Shown in pieces: positions 45,538 through 54,093 of a stretch of 64,000 nucleotides of DNA. Numbering within the stretch: position 1 is the stretch's first letter; each line of letters begins with the position of its first letter. The DNA comes from Ruminococcus sp. YRD2003 (GTDB taxonomy: Bacteria; Bacillota; Clostridia; Oscillospirales; Ruminococcaceae), in contig FNZT01000016.1 of assembly GCA_900109435.1 (NCBI GenBank), positions 16,573 to 80,572 on the forward strand. Direction: 5' to 3'. The translations under genes were made by a program, and so were the position numbers. The notes beneath the pieces were generated by a model. It did not search any database. It saw nothing but the letters and a program-made list of their open reading frames with translations, and was not told the DNA's origin.

Positions 45538-46842
45538 ATGAAAAAATATACACTTACTTCTATCTCGGCAGCGGCGCTGCTGCTGACGGGCTGCGGACAC
45601 AGCGTGGGGGCTGAGAGCCCTGCGCCCGTGACAACTACTGCCGCGGTGACGACTTCGACTGCCGCTCAGACAACTGCTGCCACCACCGTTACTACTACGG
45701 TTACCACTACAAAGAAAATAAGCACCGATATCCCAGAGGGAGTCGTGCTCGGGTCTGAGGCGGAGGTGGAGGTCTACTCGCAAACGACGATAGCTGAGCT
45801 CATCACCGACAACAACGTGAAGCTCACTGCTCCCGCCGACCTCATAGACACCGACGGGCTCGGTGAGAAAAAGGCTAAGGTCACATTTGAGTACGAGGGG
45901 AATGAGTACGAGAAGGAGATTGCCTACAATGTTGTCGACACCACTCCCCCGCTGATACTCAACTCGGGCTGGAATCCGTACACGAAGGTCGGCGAGCCGT
46001 TCGATATCGACAGCATTATCGGCTACGTCGACAACTACGACCGCGCTCCGTCCGTAACCTATTCGGGAGATACGGACACCTCGGAGGTCGGCAAGCTCGA
46101 CCTCGCTGTGACTGTGACAGACAGCTCGGGCAACTCCACTGACTTTGACCTCACGGTGCTCGTGCTGAACGAGATACCGCGCCCCGAGGACAATAATGCA
46201 CGCGTCGCCTACTCCGACTTCATCGACTACTACAGAGATTACGGCGACGTCAGCTTCGGCATTGACGTGTCTGCATGGCAGACCAATGTCGACTACGACG
46301 CCGTAAGAGATGCGGGATGCGAGTTCGTGCTCATGCGAATGGGCTACTACTACCGCGATGAGCCCGTCATGGACGACTACTACAGACAGAATATGGAGAA
46401 TGCTACGGCTGCGGGACTCGACGTGGGTGTGTACTTCTACTCCGCCGATAACACAGAGGAGGGCGCACGCGAGCACGCTCGATGGGTCATTGAACAGCTC
46501 GACGGTCGCGAGCTCGACTACCCTATCGCATTTGACTGGGAGGAATGGGCGACTTTTCAGGAGTACGGCATGAATATCCACGACCTCAACTGCGTCTTTG
46601 AGGCGTTTGCCGATGAGTGCGAGAAAAACGGCTATTCCGCTATGCTCTACAGCAGCAAGAACTTCCTCAACAACTTCTGGGAGAATCGCGGCAACCACCC
46701 CGTATGGCTCGCTCACTACGTCGACGATACCGACTATGAAGGCGCTTTCGCACTGTGGCAGGCAAGCGCCTACGGACGTATCCCAGGCATTGAGGGCGAT
46801 GTCGATATGAACATTCGCTTTAACTCGGAGCCGCTTGACTAA
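45538..46842 (+). CDS. GH25 muramidase lipoprotein
   Basis: A 434-residue lipoprotein. The signal peptide ends in LLLTGC (Cys19). A Thr-rich linker (about 30-60) is followed by two beta-sandwich-like regions. A glycoside hydrolase family 25 lysozyme domain begins at about residue 240 (FGIDVSAWQ). The catalytic acids are Asp333 and Glu335 in FDWEEW. GH25 enzymes cut the muramic acid-GlcNAc bond of peptidoglycan. GGAGA precedes the ATG. It lies just downstream of murT-gatD and upstream of a transpeptidase-like lipoprotein. Confidence 0.9.
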   Translation: MKKYTLTSISAAALLLTGCGHSVGAESPAPVTTTAAVTTSTAAQTTAATTVTTTVTTTKKISTDIPEGVVLGSEAEVEVYSQTTIAELITDNNVKLTAPADLIDTDGLGEKKAKVTFEYEGNEYEKEIAYNVVDTTPPLILNSGWNPYTKVGEPFDIDSIIGYVDNYDRAPSVTYSGDTDTSEVGKLDLAVTVTDSSGNSTDFDLTVLVLNEIPRPEDNNARVAYSDFIDYYRDYGDVSFGIDVSAWQTNVDYDAVRDAGCEFVLMRMGYYYRDEPVMDDYYRQNMENATAAGLDVGVYFYSADNTEEGAREHARWVIEQLDGRELDYPIAFDWEEWATFQEYGMNIHDLNCVFEAFADECEKNGYSAMLYSSKNFLNNFWENRGNHPVWLAHYVDDTDYEGAFALWQASAYGRIPGIEGDVDMNIRFNSEPLD

Positions 46843-46873
46843 ACTGCTAATACATGATAAAGGGTGAATTGAT

Positions 46874-48346
46874 ATGAACAAATATAAGATGATGCTTTCG
46901 GTCGCGGCGGCGGCTGTGCTGATCGCTCCGCTGACCTCGTGCGGCACGGTGGTCGAGCGCGCGGGAGGTCCCGACTCCGTCATCACAATGGCAACGGGCA
47001 CCGCAGCTTCAACTGCTGCCTCGGACGTGAAGACCGAAACTGCGACCGCGGCTGCCGCAGCAGCAAAGGAGAAAGCTCCCGATGTGATGCGAGGTGATCT
47101 CATCGACGCAAACGGAAAGATATTGATGTACAGCAATAGGGACGAGGCAGGAACAGGCAAAGAGATACGCATGACGAACGACGCGAACAAGGTGGCGTTC
47201 GCGAATGTGCTCAATGAGATGTCCGAAGGGCTCGACCTTACATATGACAAGCTCCTTCGCACACAGAACCCCTCATCACATATCGGCGACAAGATCGGGC
47301 AGTCGATACAGCTCACCTTCGACTCAGCCAAGCAGGTAGCGATATACGACTATATGGCAAGCCAGAATATCGTCGGCTCGGTTGTCGTTATGAGGTCGGA
47401 CGGCTCGCTCGCGGCTCAGGTAAACTATCCGTCCTATGACCCCGACCTGTACTGCGGGACAGAGACTGAGGAAGACCTCGCCTGGGGAAACTATGGCAAC
47501 AAGGCATTTCAGAACGCCGAACCCGGCTCATGCTTCAAGATAATGTCCGAGGTCATCGCCGACAAGCACGGCATTACAAGTCTGTATGACGAGGGAACAT
47601 GGGAATTCGACGGCGTTTCCATTGTCAACTGGGACCACGACCAGACGTGGAACTATCCCGTGAACGAGCGCTCGCTCTATTCCGCTTTTGTCAATTCGAG
47701 CAACATCTTCTTCGCTAAGGCGTTCGACCAGATTGGAAAGGACGATGTCCTCGCCGACCTCGACGATATCTTCCACTTCTGCTCCGACATTGAATGTGAC
47801 TTCGGCACGCTCCATAACAACGTGGAGATATACTGCGACGATGACCTCAGAAGAACCGCTTTCGGGCAGTCATACGTGCTGACCTGCCCGCTGTACCTCG
47901 CCGCTCTCGGCAGAGAAGCCGTGTTCGGTGATATGGTGAAGCCTTTCACTATCGGCAGGATAGTTGATACGAACGACCTCTCTTCTACCTTGCAGATGGG
48001 GACGACTCCGAATGACGTGATATGCAGTATCCCCGAGGAGTGCCGTCAGAACCTGCTCAGCGGTATGTCGGGCGTCGCAGCGAATATCGGCATCTCTGTT
48101 CCCGCAGGATATGAGTTCTACGCTAAAACAGGCACCGCCGAAACCTGGAAGGGTGACTTCCTGTACATAACTGGCGTACTGAAAAATCCGAGCGACAACG
48201 GCTCAGGAACGTGGATGGACTACAGCCTCTACGACGGCTCATACATAATCGTGATGCAGATACAGAATCCCGACCACTTCGGCTACAGCTTCGCGAGCGA
48301 CTCGGTCTCGCTTTATCAGAATATTATCAACATCGTGGCTGAATAA
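46874..48346 (+). CDS. Lipoprotein with penicillin-binding transpeptidase domain
   Basis: A 490-residue exported protein with a lipobox (PLTSC, about Cys23) and an Ala/Thr-rich linker. The C-terminal domain carries the three active-site motifs of penicillin-binding proteins: SCFK at 219-222, SSN at 275-277 and KTGT at 418-421. This suggests a D,D-transpeptidase. Class B PBPs are usually anchored by a transmembrane helix and have a long dimerization domain; here a lipid anchor and a short N-terminal region replace them. It follows the GH25 gene by 31 bp and is probably in the same operon. A resistance-type or regulatory PBP is possible, but no sensor gene is nearby. Confidence 0.88.
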   Translation: MNKYKMMLSVAAAAVLIAPLTSCGTVVERAGGPDSVITMATGTAASTAASDVKTETATAAAAAAKEKAPDVMRGDLIDANGKILMYSNRDEAGTGKEIRMTNDANKVAFANVLNEMSEGLDLTYDKLLRTQNPSSHIGDKIGQSIQLTFDSAKQVAIYDYMASQNIVGSVVVMRSDGSLAAQVNYPSYDPDLYCGTETEEDLAWGNYGNKAFQNAEPGSCFKIMSEVIADKHGITSLYDEGTWEFDGVSIVNWDHDQTWNYPVNERSLYSAFVNSSNIFFAKAFDQIGKDDVLADLDDIFHFCSDIECDFGTLHNNVEIYCDDDLRRTAFGQSYVLTCPLYLAALGREAVFGDMVKPFTIGRIVDTNDLSSTLQMGTTPNDVICSIPEECRQNLLSGMSGVAANIGISVPAGYEFYAKTGTAETWKGDFLYITGVLKNPSDNGSGTWMDYSLYDGSYIIVMQIQNPDHFGYSFASDSVSLYQNIINIVAE

Positions 48347-48390
48347 TCCGACTCGTCCCGCAGATAATAACTGCGGAAGGAGCTGATATT

Positions 48391-48594
48391 ATGAGGCGAA
48401 AAAAGTCAATTCCCGTACCCGAACCCGAAAAACAGGAGCTCGAATATGTCTGTCCGTCAGCCTCGTGGGGCGATATGACGGGGCTTATCCCCGCGGGCGA
48501 GTGCGACGACAAGGTCGATGAAGCTTACAAGGAGTTATTCCCCTACCGACCCGAATATCTCGGTGAAGCAAACAAAACAAAAAAACAGCCATAA
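48391..48594 (+). CDS. Small protein, function unknown
   Basis: A 67-residue charged protein (MRRKKSIPVPEPEK). AAGGAG stands eight bases before the ATG and a terminator follows directly, so it is probably expressed as the last gene of the cell-wall block. CPSASWGDMTGLIP is its most distinctive stretch; no family is known to me. Confidence 0.6.
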   Translation: MRRKKSIPVPEPEKQELEYVCPSASWGDMTGLIPAGECDDKVDEAYKELFPYRPEYLGEANKTKKQP

Positions 48595-48624
48595 GGGAGC
48601 TTTTGCTTCCTTATGGCTGTTTTT
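48585..48624 (+). terminator. Intrinsic terminator of the cell-wall gene block
   Basis: Stem ACAGCCATAAGGGAGC and GCTTCCTTATGGCTGT with a TTTT loop, followed by TTTTG. Confidence 0.85.
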
Positions 48625-48674
48625 GCGTGATATCGTTAAGTATCTGGTCTTCTGCACAAACCGAAACAAACATC

Positions 48675-49229
48675 TTAACACCGCAAACCTAAAATAAAAC
48701 GGTCATTTTCGTCGTAAACCGCTATCTCCCCATGCCCCTTCATTTTTTCTTTTGTATCATACTTTTCTACAAGTTTACTGCATTTTCTCGCAAGAGATGT
48801 TGCCTGACTTTTATCTTTGATCGTAAACTTCCAGTACGGATATGGTTCATTCCATATTTCTCCGTTTGGTTTGCGGGAGGCATTCATCTCTTCAAGGATC
48901 TCGTCCAATTCATCGGCACATTGTGAATCAAAATATTGAAACATACAAACATAATAATCGCAATACGTTCTTTCTGTCGGCTTAGTAGTAGATGCGTCAA
49001 AATAGATCTGTTTTCTCCCTTCAATACTGCGTATCGTATATGTAAAGCCGTAATCCTCATCCTGCATTTCGACCTTTACTTCGTCCTTGGTGGAAGACGA
49101 TGAAACCATTGTACCTCCATATTTGCTGCTGGCTTCTTTCTCGAGCTCATCAGCTGACCGCAGTTTAACACATCCTGTCAAAAGGGACACACTTAAAAGA
49201 ATAATTAAAAATAATGAACATTTTTTCAT
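48675..49229 (-). CDS. Lipoprotein, function unknown
   Basis: A 184-residue lipoprotein with a normal signal peptide (MKKCSLFLIILLSVSLLTGC). The mature part is charged and hydrophilic, with an EMNASRKPNGEIW stretch and a C-terminal EIAVYDENDRFILGL. The region is AT-rich compared with its neighbours. It is reminiscent of the lipoprotein at 17401-18096 in size and style, but no clear sequence similarity was seen. Confidence 0.75.
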   Translation of the reverse strand: MKKCSLFLIILLSVSLLTGCVKLRSADELEKEASSKYGGTMVSSSSTKDEVKVEMQDEDYGFTYTIRSIEGRKQIYFDASTTKPTERTYCDYYVCMFQYFDSQCADELDEILEEMNASRKPNGEIWNEPYPYWKFTIKDKSQATSLARKCSKLVEKYDTKEKMKGHGEIAVYDENDRFILGLRC

Positions 49230-49508
49230 ATTGCATTCCTCCTTTGAGCATAAAATACAGGTTGCTTTTCCTCCTGTTCTCTGTCCTCATTGTAGCATAA
49301 AATGCCACTATCCAAAAGATGTTGCTTGTCACAATAATCAGTGACAGATGTCACTTTCACCGATTACCTCATACTCATTTTTCCGCATTTACGCTTTTTT
49401 GTACAATACTCGGCAAAATCAGGTCAATAGTGAATAATTTAGGTGTCCGCTTCGCGGACTTAATTAATAAACTGCCGAAAGTGATACATTTCTTGTTATT
49501 TGTTTTAG

Positions 49509-49533
49509 AAAAAGCCGTTTCTGCGGCTTTTTT
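49509..49533. terminator. Hairpin with T-run in an otherwise empty gap
   Basis: Stem AAAAAGCCG-TTTCTG-CGGCTTTTTT. It lies in the 440-bp gap (49230-49673) before the LacI gene; no gene is apparent upstream on the plus strand. Confidence 0.5.
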
Positions 49534-49628
49534 CGCTTTTGTGGAAATTATGCACAATCAACATTGACAAACTTTGACTGTTCCGACAAAATATCTCAGA
49601 GGTACTTTATTTTATACTTAAACTATGG

Positions 49629-49634
49629 TATAAT
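49629..49634 (+). promoter_or_regulatory. -10 element of the LacI-family gene
   Basis: TATAAT, 40 bp upstream of the start; no strong -35 element was found at 17 nt. Confidence 0.5.
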
Positions 49635-49673
49635 ATTGGAAGTTAATTAATCCTTCGATAAAGGTGGGAATAT

Positions 49674-50702
49674 ATGAAAAACGGCATAAAAATGCTCGAC
49701 ATCGCTACAAAGCTCGGTGTCAGCGTCGTTACGGTCTCAAATGCGCTCGCAGGCCGCGACGGCGTCAGCGAGCAGATGAGAAAAAAAATCTGCGATACAG
49801 CTGAGGAAATGGGCTATAAGCCCTCAAATACAAAATCAGGCAAGAAAAAACCGATCGTCCCCAAGCTCGGCAAGAGCGTCGGCATAATCACATCCGAGCG
49901 CTTCGTGGGCGCAAGGGGAACTTTCTACTGGGAACTCACCGCTAATACATCAAACAAGCTCTCGGCGATGAACGTGCTGACCGTGTATGAGTGCATCACC
50001 GCTGACAGCGAGAAAAACGGCGTGCTCCCGAATATGATATCCGAGAAGAAGGTCGACGGTATCATCGTCATCGGTCAGATATGCAGGGACTATATCCACA
50101 AGCTCAGCCAGATAGACCTCCCACTCATTTTTGTCGACTTCTACGACAACCGCTATGAGATAGATTCCGTCAACTCCGACAGCTACCACGGCGGCTACAT
50201 ACTCACGGACTACCTCGTCCGCTGCGGACACAGGAAAATAGGCTTCTTCGGCTCGCTCAACGCCACCAGCAGCATAAACGACCGCTTCCTCGGCTATGTG
50301 AAGTGCCTGATGGAAAACGAGCTCGAATACCGCCAGGACTGGACTATCCCCGACAGAACGGAGCGCAGCCTGCTCCTCGACAAGATAGACTTCCCCGACG
50401 AGATGCCCTCCGCTTTCGTCTGCAACAGCGACGAGACCGCGTTCCGCGTGATATCCGCTCTGAAGTCGAAGGGCGTACGCGTCCCCGAGGATATTTCTGT
50501 CGTCGGCTATGACAACTACACCGTCTCAAGCATTTGCATTCCTACGATAACCACAGTCGAAGTCGACCTCGAGAAAATGGCTTCGGAGGCTGTGAAGATA
50601 ATGGCAAAAAAACTCTCCGACCCGACTTATTCCGCGGGCAGAAGAATAATCAGCGGCAGGCTCATCGTCAAGAACAGCGTGCTCGATATAAGCAAAGATT
50701 GA
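49674..50702 (+). CDS. LacI family transcriptional regulator
   Basis: A 342-residue regulator. The N-terminal helix-turn-helix MLDIATKLGVSVVTVSNALA is typical of LacI, followed by the hinge and a periplasmic-binding-like ligand domain (VDGIIVIGQ, LPLIFVDFYD, ISVVGYDNY). GYDN and TTVEVDLEKM match the family. AGGTGGG precedes the ATG. Ligand and targets are unknown; the nearest possible targets are the DUF5662 gene and GH3 gene downstream. Confidence 0.9.
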   Translation: MKNGIKMLDIATKLGVSVVTVSNALAGRDGVSEQMRKKICDTAEEMGYKPSNTKSGKKKPIVPKLGKSVGIITSERFVGARGTFYWELTANTSNKLSAMNVLTVYECITADSEKNGVLPNMISEKKVDGIIVIGQICRDYIHKLSQIDLPLIFVDFYDNRYEIDSVNSDSYHGGYILTDYLVRCGHRKIGFFGSLNATSSINDRFLGYVKCLMENELEYRQDWTIPDRTERSLLLDKIDFPDEMPSAFVCNSDETAFRVISALKSKGVRVPEDISVVGYDNYTVSSICIPTITTVEVDLEKMASEAVKIMAKKLSDPTYSAGRRIISGRLIVKNSVLDISKD

Positions 50703-50711
50703 GGTAAGACC

Positions 50712-51272
50712 ATGCTCATACAGAATTTTTTCGGACACCTCGGAACTGTCATACGTCACCGCCATATGGTAATGGTCCACTGCTTCAAGGCGGGCATAAT
50801 CAAGCGCGGACTGCTGCACGACCTCTCCAAATTCTCGCCTACCGAGTTCATTCCCGGCGTGCTCTACTATCAGGGCAGCCGCAGTCCCAACGAAAAAGAA
50901 CGAGAGGTGACAGGCTGCTCACGCGCGTGGATGCACCACAAGGGCAGAAATACCCACCACTTTGAATACTGGACCGACTACAGCACCGTTACGGGCACGC
51001 TCGACCCCGTGAAGATGCCCGATATCTTCATCTTTGAGATGTTCTGCGACAGAGTTGCTGCGTCAAAGATCTACAATAAGGAAAAATATACGGACAGCTG
51101 TCCGCTCGAATACTTCCTCAAGGCTCGCCCGAAGCGCGCTATTGAGCAGACGACCGCCGACAAGCTGGAGTTTTTGCTGCGTTTGCTCGCCGACAGGGGC
51201 GAGGACGCTGCGTTCAGATATATCCGTAAGAGAGTCAGGAAACTTAATCATGAAAAACACAAGAAAAAGTAA
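50712..51272 (+). CDS. DUF5662 family protein, HD-like
   Basis: A 186-residue protein with HRHMVMVHC, LLHDLSKFSPTEF and WMHHKGRNTHHFEYW. These His/Asp motifs are those of DUF5662, a group probably related to HD-type metal-dependent phosphohydrolases. Substrate unknown. It starts ten bases after the LacI stop, with GAGGT upstream. Its last codons overlap the GH3 gene by 23 bases, so all three genes may form an operon. Confidence 0.8.
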   Translation: MLIQNFFGHLGTVIRHRHMVMVHCFKAGIIKRGLLHDLSKFSPTEFIPGVLYYQGSRSPNEKEREVTGCSRAWMHHKGRNTHHFEYWTDYSTVTGTLDPVKMPDIFIFEMFCDRVAASKIYNKEKYTDSCPLEYFLKARPKRAIEQTTADKLEFLLRLLADRGEDAAFRYIRKRVRKLNHEKHKKK

Positions 51273-52758
51273 GCTCATCGCCCTCACTCTGGCGGTTTCA
51301 TCGCTCATCGCAGGCTGCGGAAGAGAGCTCCCGCCCGCTGAGGACACCATTGCTACAGTTGAAACAACAGAGCAGACGCAGGAGAGTACCACAGGCACGA
51401 CTGCGTCCTCAAAGACTACTTCGGCAAGGCGTACTTCTGCTGCCTCCGCTGCGACGACCACAGAGAGGAAAACCACTTCAGCAGCGAAAAACGAGGAGGA
51501 AGAGCCCGTGCATACTAATGCTCCCGCATCGGGTGACAAGCCGTACAATCCAGGCATAGAGAATCCCCCGGACAACGGCGGAGGATACACTCCCAAGCCT
51601 TCGGGCGGACAGAGCCGTACTCCCTCAGTAACGACCGCTAAGCCCGCTACAACGGCAAAGCGTACGACTGCGGCTGCCACGACCACAACAAAAGCTCCCG
51701 TGAAGCCTTCAAGACCTTCCGATGCGGACGAGCTCCTCGCAGATATGACGCTCCACGAGAAAGTGTGTCAGATGTTCATGACCCACCCCGAGGGGCTGAC
51801 AGGCTACGGCTGCTTCCAGTACGCCGACCAGCATACCTATAACTGCTACGACGATTACCCGATAGGCGGCTATATTTTCTTTGCAGCCAACCTCGCTACA
51901 TCCGACCAGACACGCAATATGCTCTCGAATCTGCAAAACTATGCAAAGTCCAAGGGCGCGGGGGTTTTCCTCGCGACCGACGAGGAGGGCGGCTATATCA
52001 CCCGCGTCAGCTACAAGCTCGGTGCGCCTGCGGTGTACAATATGTCCTACTACGGCGGGCTCAATGACTACGATTCAGCATTCGGCGTGGGTACTACTAT
52101 CGGTACTTACCTCGCGGATTACGGCTTCAACGTTGACTTCGCGCCCGTCGCGGACGTAAACCTCAATCCAAACAACGAGCTCGGGAACCGCATTTTCAAC
52201 TCTGACCCGAACGTTGTCGCGGATATGTCCGCAGCAGTGGTCGAGGGGCTCCAAAGCAGGGGCGTCAGCGGTACGCTCAAACACTTCCCCGGACTCGGTG
52301 CGGGCGGCGGCAACACTCATAACGGGACTGTCGTCATCGACCGCAGCTACGAACAGCTCTGCGGCAGCGAATTTGTCGCTTTTCAGGGCGGTATCGACGC
52401 GGGCTGCGACTTCGTAATGGTCGGTCATCAGGTCGTTACCGGCGCCGGTGACGATATGCCCGCTGACCTTTCTAAAGTCATCGTCACGGACTGGCTGAGA
52501 GACGACCTCGGCTTCGATGGTATCGCCATCACCGACGCTCAGGCTATGGGAGCTATCACGAATGTGTACGGCTGCTCGGAGGCTGCTGTGCTCTCCGTCG
52601 AAGCAGGCATTGACATCATACTCATGCCCGCTGACCTCGCCTCGGCAGTGAGCGGGATCGAAAATGCAGTGAGCTCGGGGCGTATCTCCGAGGAACGCAT
52701 CGACGAGAGCGTCCTCAGAATATTGAAGCAGAAGGAGAAGCTCGGGCTTCTCGGATAG
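51250..52758 (+). CDS. GH3 family glycosidase (NagZ-like) lipoprotein
   Basis: A 502-residue lipoprotein. The signal peptide ends in SLIAGC (Cys23). A Thr/Ser/Ala-rich linker runs to about residue 155. A GH3 domain of the beta-N-acetylglucosaminidase (NagZ) type follows: DEEGGYITRV, KHFPGLG (about 344), TDAQAMGAI with the nucleophile Asp429. In NagZ the acid/base is an Asp-His pair in FPGHGxxxxDSH; here the matching region reads FPGLGAGGGNTH, with Leu for the first His and Asn355 for Asp, while His357 is kept. A different activity or altered mechanism is possible. No family outside GH3 fits better. Confidence 0.86.
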   Translation: MKNTRKSKLIALTLAVSSLIAGCGRELPPAEDTIATVETTEQTQESTTGTTASSKTTSARRTSAASAATTTERKTTSAAKNEEEEPVHTNAPASGDKPYNPGIENPPDNGGGYTPKPSGGQSRTPSVTTAKPATTAKRTTAAATTTTKAPVKPSRPSDADELLADMTLHEKVCQMFMTHPEGLTGYGCFQYADQHTYNCYDDYPIGGYIFFAANLATSDQTRNMLSNLQNYAKSKGAGVFLATDEEGGYITRVSYKLGAPAVYNMSYYGGLNDYDSAFGVGTTIGTYLADYGFNVDFAPVADVNLNPNNELGNRIFNSDPNVVADMSAAVVEGLQSRGVSGTLKHFPGLGAGGGNTHNGTVVIDRSYEQLCGSEFVAFQGGIDAGCDFVMVGHQVVTGAGDDMPADLSKVIVTDWLRDDLGFDGIAITDAQAMGAITNVYGCSEAAVLSVEAGIDIILMPADLASAVSGIENAVSSGRISEERIDESVLRILKQKEKLGLLG

Positions 52759-52806
52759 GAAATGCAGTCCCCTGCTTCGCGTGAACAAATGATATAATGT
52801 GTCCTC

Positions 52807-52830
52807 AATAACCGCCGTCAGGCGGTTATT
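52807..52830 (+). terminator. Hairpin after the GH3 gene
   Basis: AATAACCGCC-GTCA-GGCGGTTATT, a perfect 10-bp stem followed by GCATTTATG. Confidence 0.6.
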
Positions 52831-52870
52831 GCATTTATGAGCAAAAGGATATTGGGGCATTGGCAGTATG

Positions 52871-53113
52871 GTATTGGTGGATGATTCGTCGGCTTCGCCG
52901 AGGCAAAGATGTACGGAGCGGTCGGCAGGCATTGCTTCGCTCGCCTGCCTGCTTCTCAAGGGGGACGCTGGTCCACTCGGCGGGGGGATATTTTTGTATA
53001 GTATCGGTGGATGCTTCGTCGGCTTCGCCGTGGCGAAGATGTACGGAGCGGTCGGCAGGCTTTGCTTCGCTCGCCTGCCTGCTTCTCAGGGGGACGCCGT
53101 CCCCCTCGGTCCA
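52871..53113. repeat. Direct repeat of about 110 bp, period 130
   Basis: A segment starting GTATTGGTGG at 52871 recurs, with a few changes, from 53001 (GTATCGGTGG). Both contain TTCGTCGGCTTCGCCG, GATGTACGGAGCGGTCGGCA and GGGGGACGC. The open frame across them has no ribosome-binding site and looks like a translation of repeats. Confidence 0.75.
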
Positions 53114-53204
53114 CCCCCTGCCGGGGTGAGAGCCTCACCCCGGACCCCCGCGATTTCCGCTTCGCGGTTTTTTAATTCTTATTTGACACTTTAATGTATC
53201 TGTT

Positions 53205-53239
53205 GCGGTGTTGACCAATTAGGTCAGCACCGCTTTTTT
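53205..53239 (+). terminator. Intrinsic terminator upstream of spoIIA
   Basis: GCGGTGTTGACC and GGTCAGCACCGC with a 5-nt loop and a T-run; isolates the spoIIA operon from the repeat region. Confidence 0.8.
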
Positions 53240-53336
53240 GCTGTAAGATATCTGCGAAGCTTGCCTGTTTTTGACATCTTTCGCGCAGATGAAGTGGTAT
53301 AATAGAGCAAATTGATTAAGAACGGAGGTTAAAAGC

Positions 53337-53642
53337 TTGAATATCGACATAAGATCCGAAAAAGGTATGGCTATCGCTGTTCTGAAAGGTGAAATAGACC
53401 ACCATTCAGCCAAAAAAGCCCGCGAACAGCTCGACAGCTTCATCATCAATATGCAGCCCGATGTCCTCGCTATGGACATGAGCGCCATAACTTTCATGGA
53501 CAGCTCGGGGATCGGGCTCATTATGGGCAGACAAAAGCTTATGAAGGAGTGCGGCGGACGCCTCGAGGTGCGTAGTCCTCAGGAGAGCATCCGCCGCGTA
53601 CTGAGACTTGCGGGGATAGAACGCATTGTCAGGATAACTTGA
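53337..53642 (+). CDS. spoIIAA: Anti-sigma F factor antagonist SpoIIAA
   Basis: A 101-residue STAS-domain protein. The phosphorylatable Ser is in MDSSGIGLIMGR (about 57-58). It releases sigma F by binding unphosphorylated to SpoIIAB during forespore differentiation. Start TTG at 53337 is preceded by GGAGG at eight bases. The gene lies 13 bp before spoIIAB, giving the canonical spoIIAA-spoIIAB-sigF operon. Confidence 0.92.
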   Translation: MNIDIRSEKGMAIAVLKGEIDHHSAKKAREQLDSFIINMQPDVLAMDMSAITFMDSSGIGLIMGRQKLMKECGGRLEVRSPQESIRRVLRLAGIERIVRIT

Positions 53643-53655
53643 TTGGAGGCTTATC

Positions 53656-54093
53656 ATGGAAATTCTTAACGAGATCAGATTCAGTATGCCGTCGCTCTCA
53701 CAGAATGAGAGTGCGGCAAGAGCGGCAGTCTCATCCTTTATTGTGCAGGCTGACCCCACGGTCGAGGAACTCTCGGACATACGCACGGCGGTCTCCGAGG
53801 CGGTCACGAACGCGATAGTCCACGGCTACCGCGGTACTTGCGGCAGGATCGACCTTGTGGTGAGGCTTCTTCCCGAGCGCGAGATTTACATACGCGTAAA
53901 GGACTGCGGCTGCGGCATTGCGGACATTAAAAAGGCTATGGAGCCCCTCTTCACCACTGCTCCCGAGGAGGAGCGCTCGGGACTCGGTTTTTCGGTCATG
54001 GAGTCCTTCATGGACAAGATATCGGTCAGGAGCGATGTCGGACGCGGCACGACTGTGACCATGCGAAAGAAGCTGTCGGTGCATGGCTGCTGA
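53656..54093 (+). CDS. spoIIAB: Anti-sigma F factor SpoIIAB
   Basis: A 145-residue HATPase_c kinase and anti-sigma factor. The N-box is EAVTNAIVHGY; G1 is VKDCGCGIAD, and RSGLGFSVMESFMD gives the ATP lid. It binds sigma F and phosphorylates SpoIIAA. GGAGG precedes the ATG and it overlaps sigF by eleven bases. Confidence 0.93.
   Translation: MEILNEIRFSMPSLSQNESAARAAVSSFIVQADPTVEELSDIRTAVSEAVTNAIVHGYRGTCGRIDLVVRLLPEREIYIRVKDCGCGIADIKKAMEPLFTTAPEEERSGLGFSVMESFMDKISVRSDVGRGTTVTMRKKLSVHGC

Noticed and set aside
52868-53194. 108-residue open frame in the direct-repeat region
   Set aside because: It translates two copies of a repeat unit and lacks a good start; codon use is repeat-driven.
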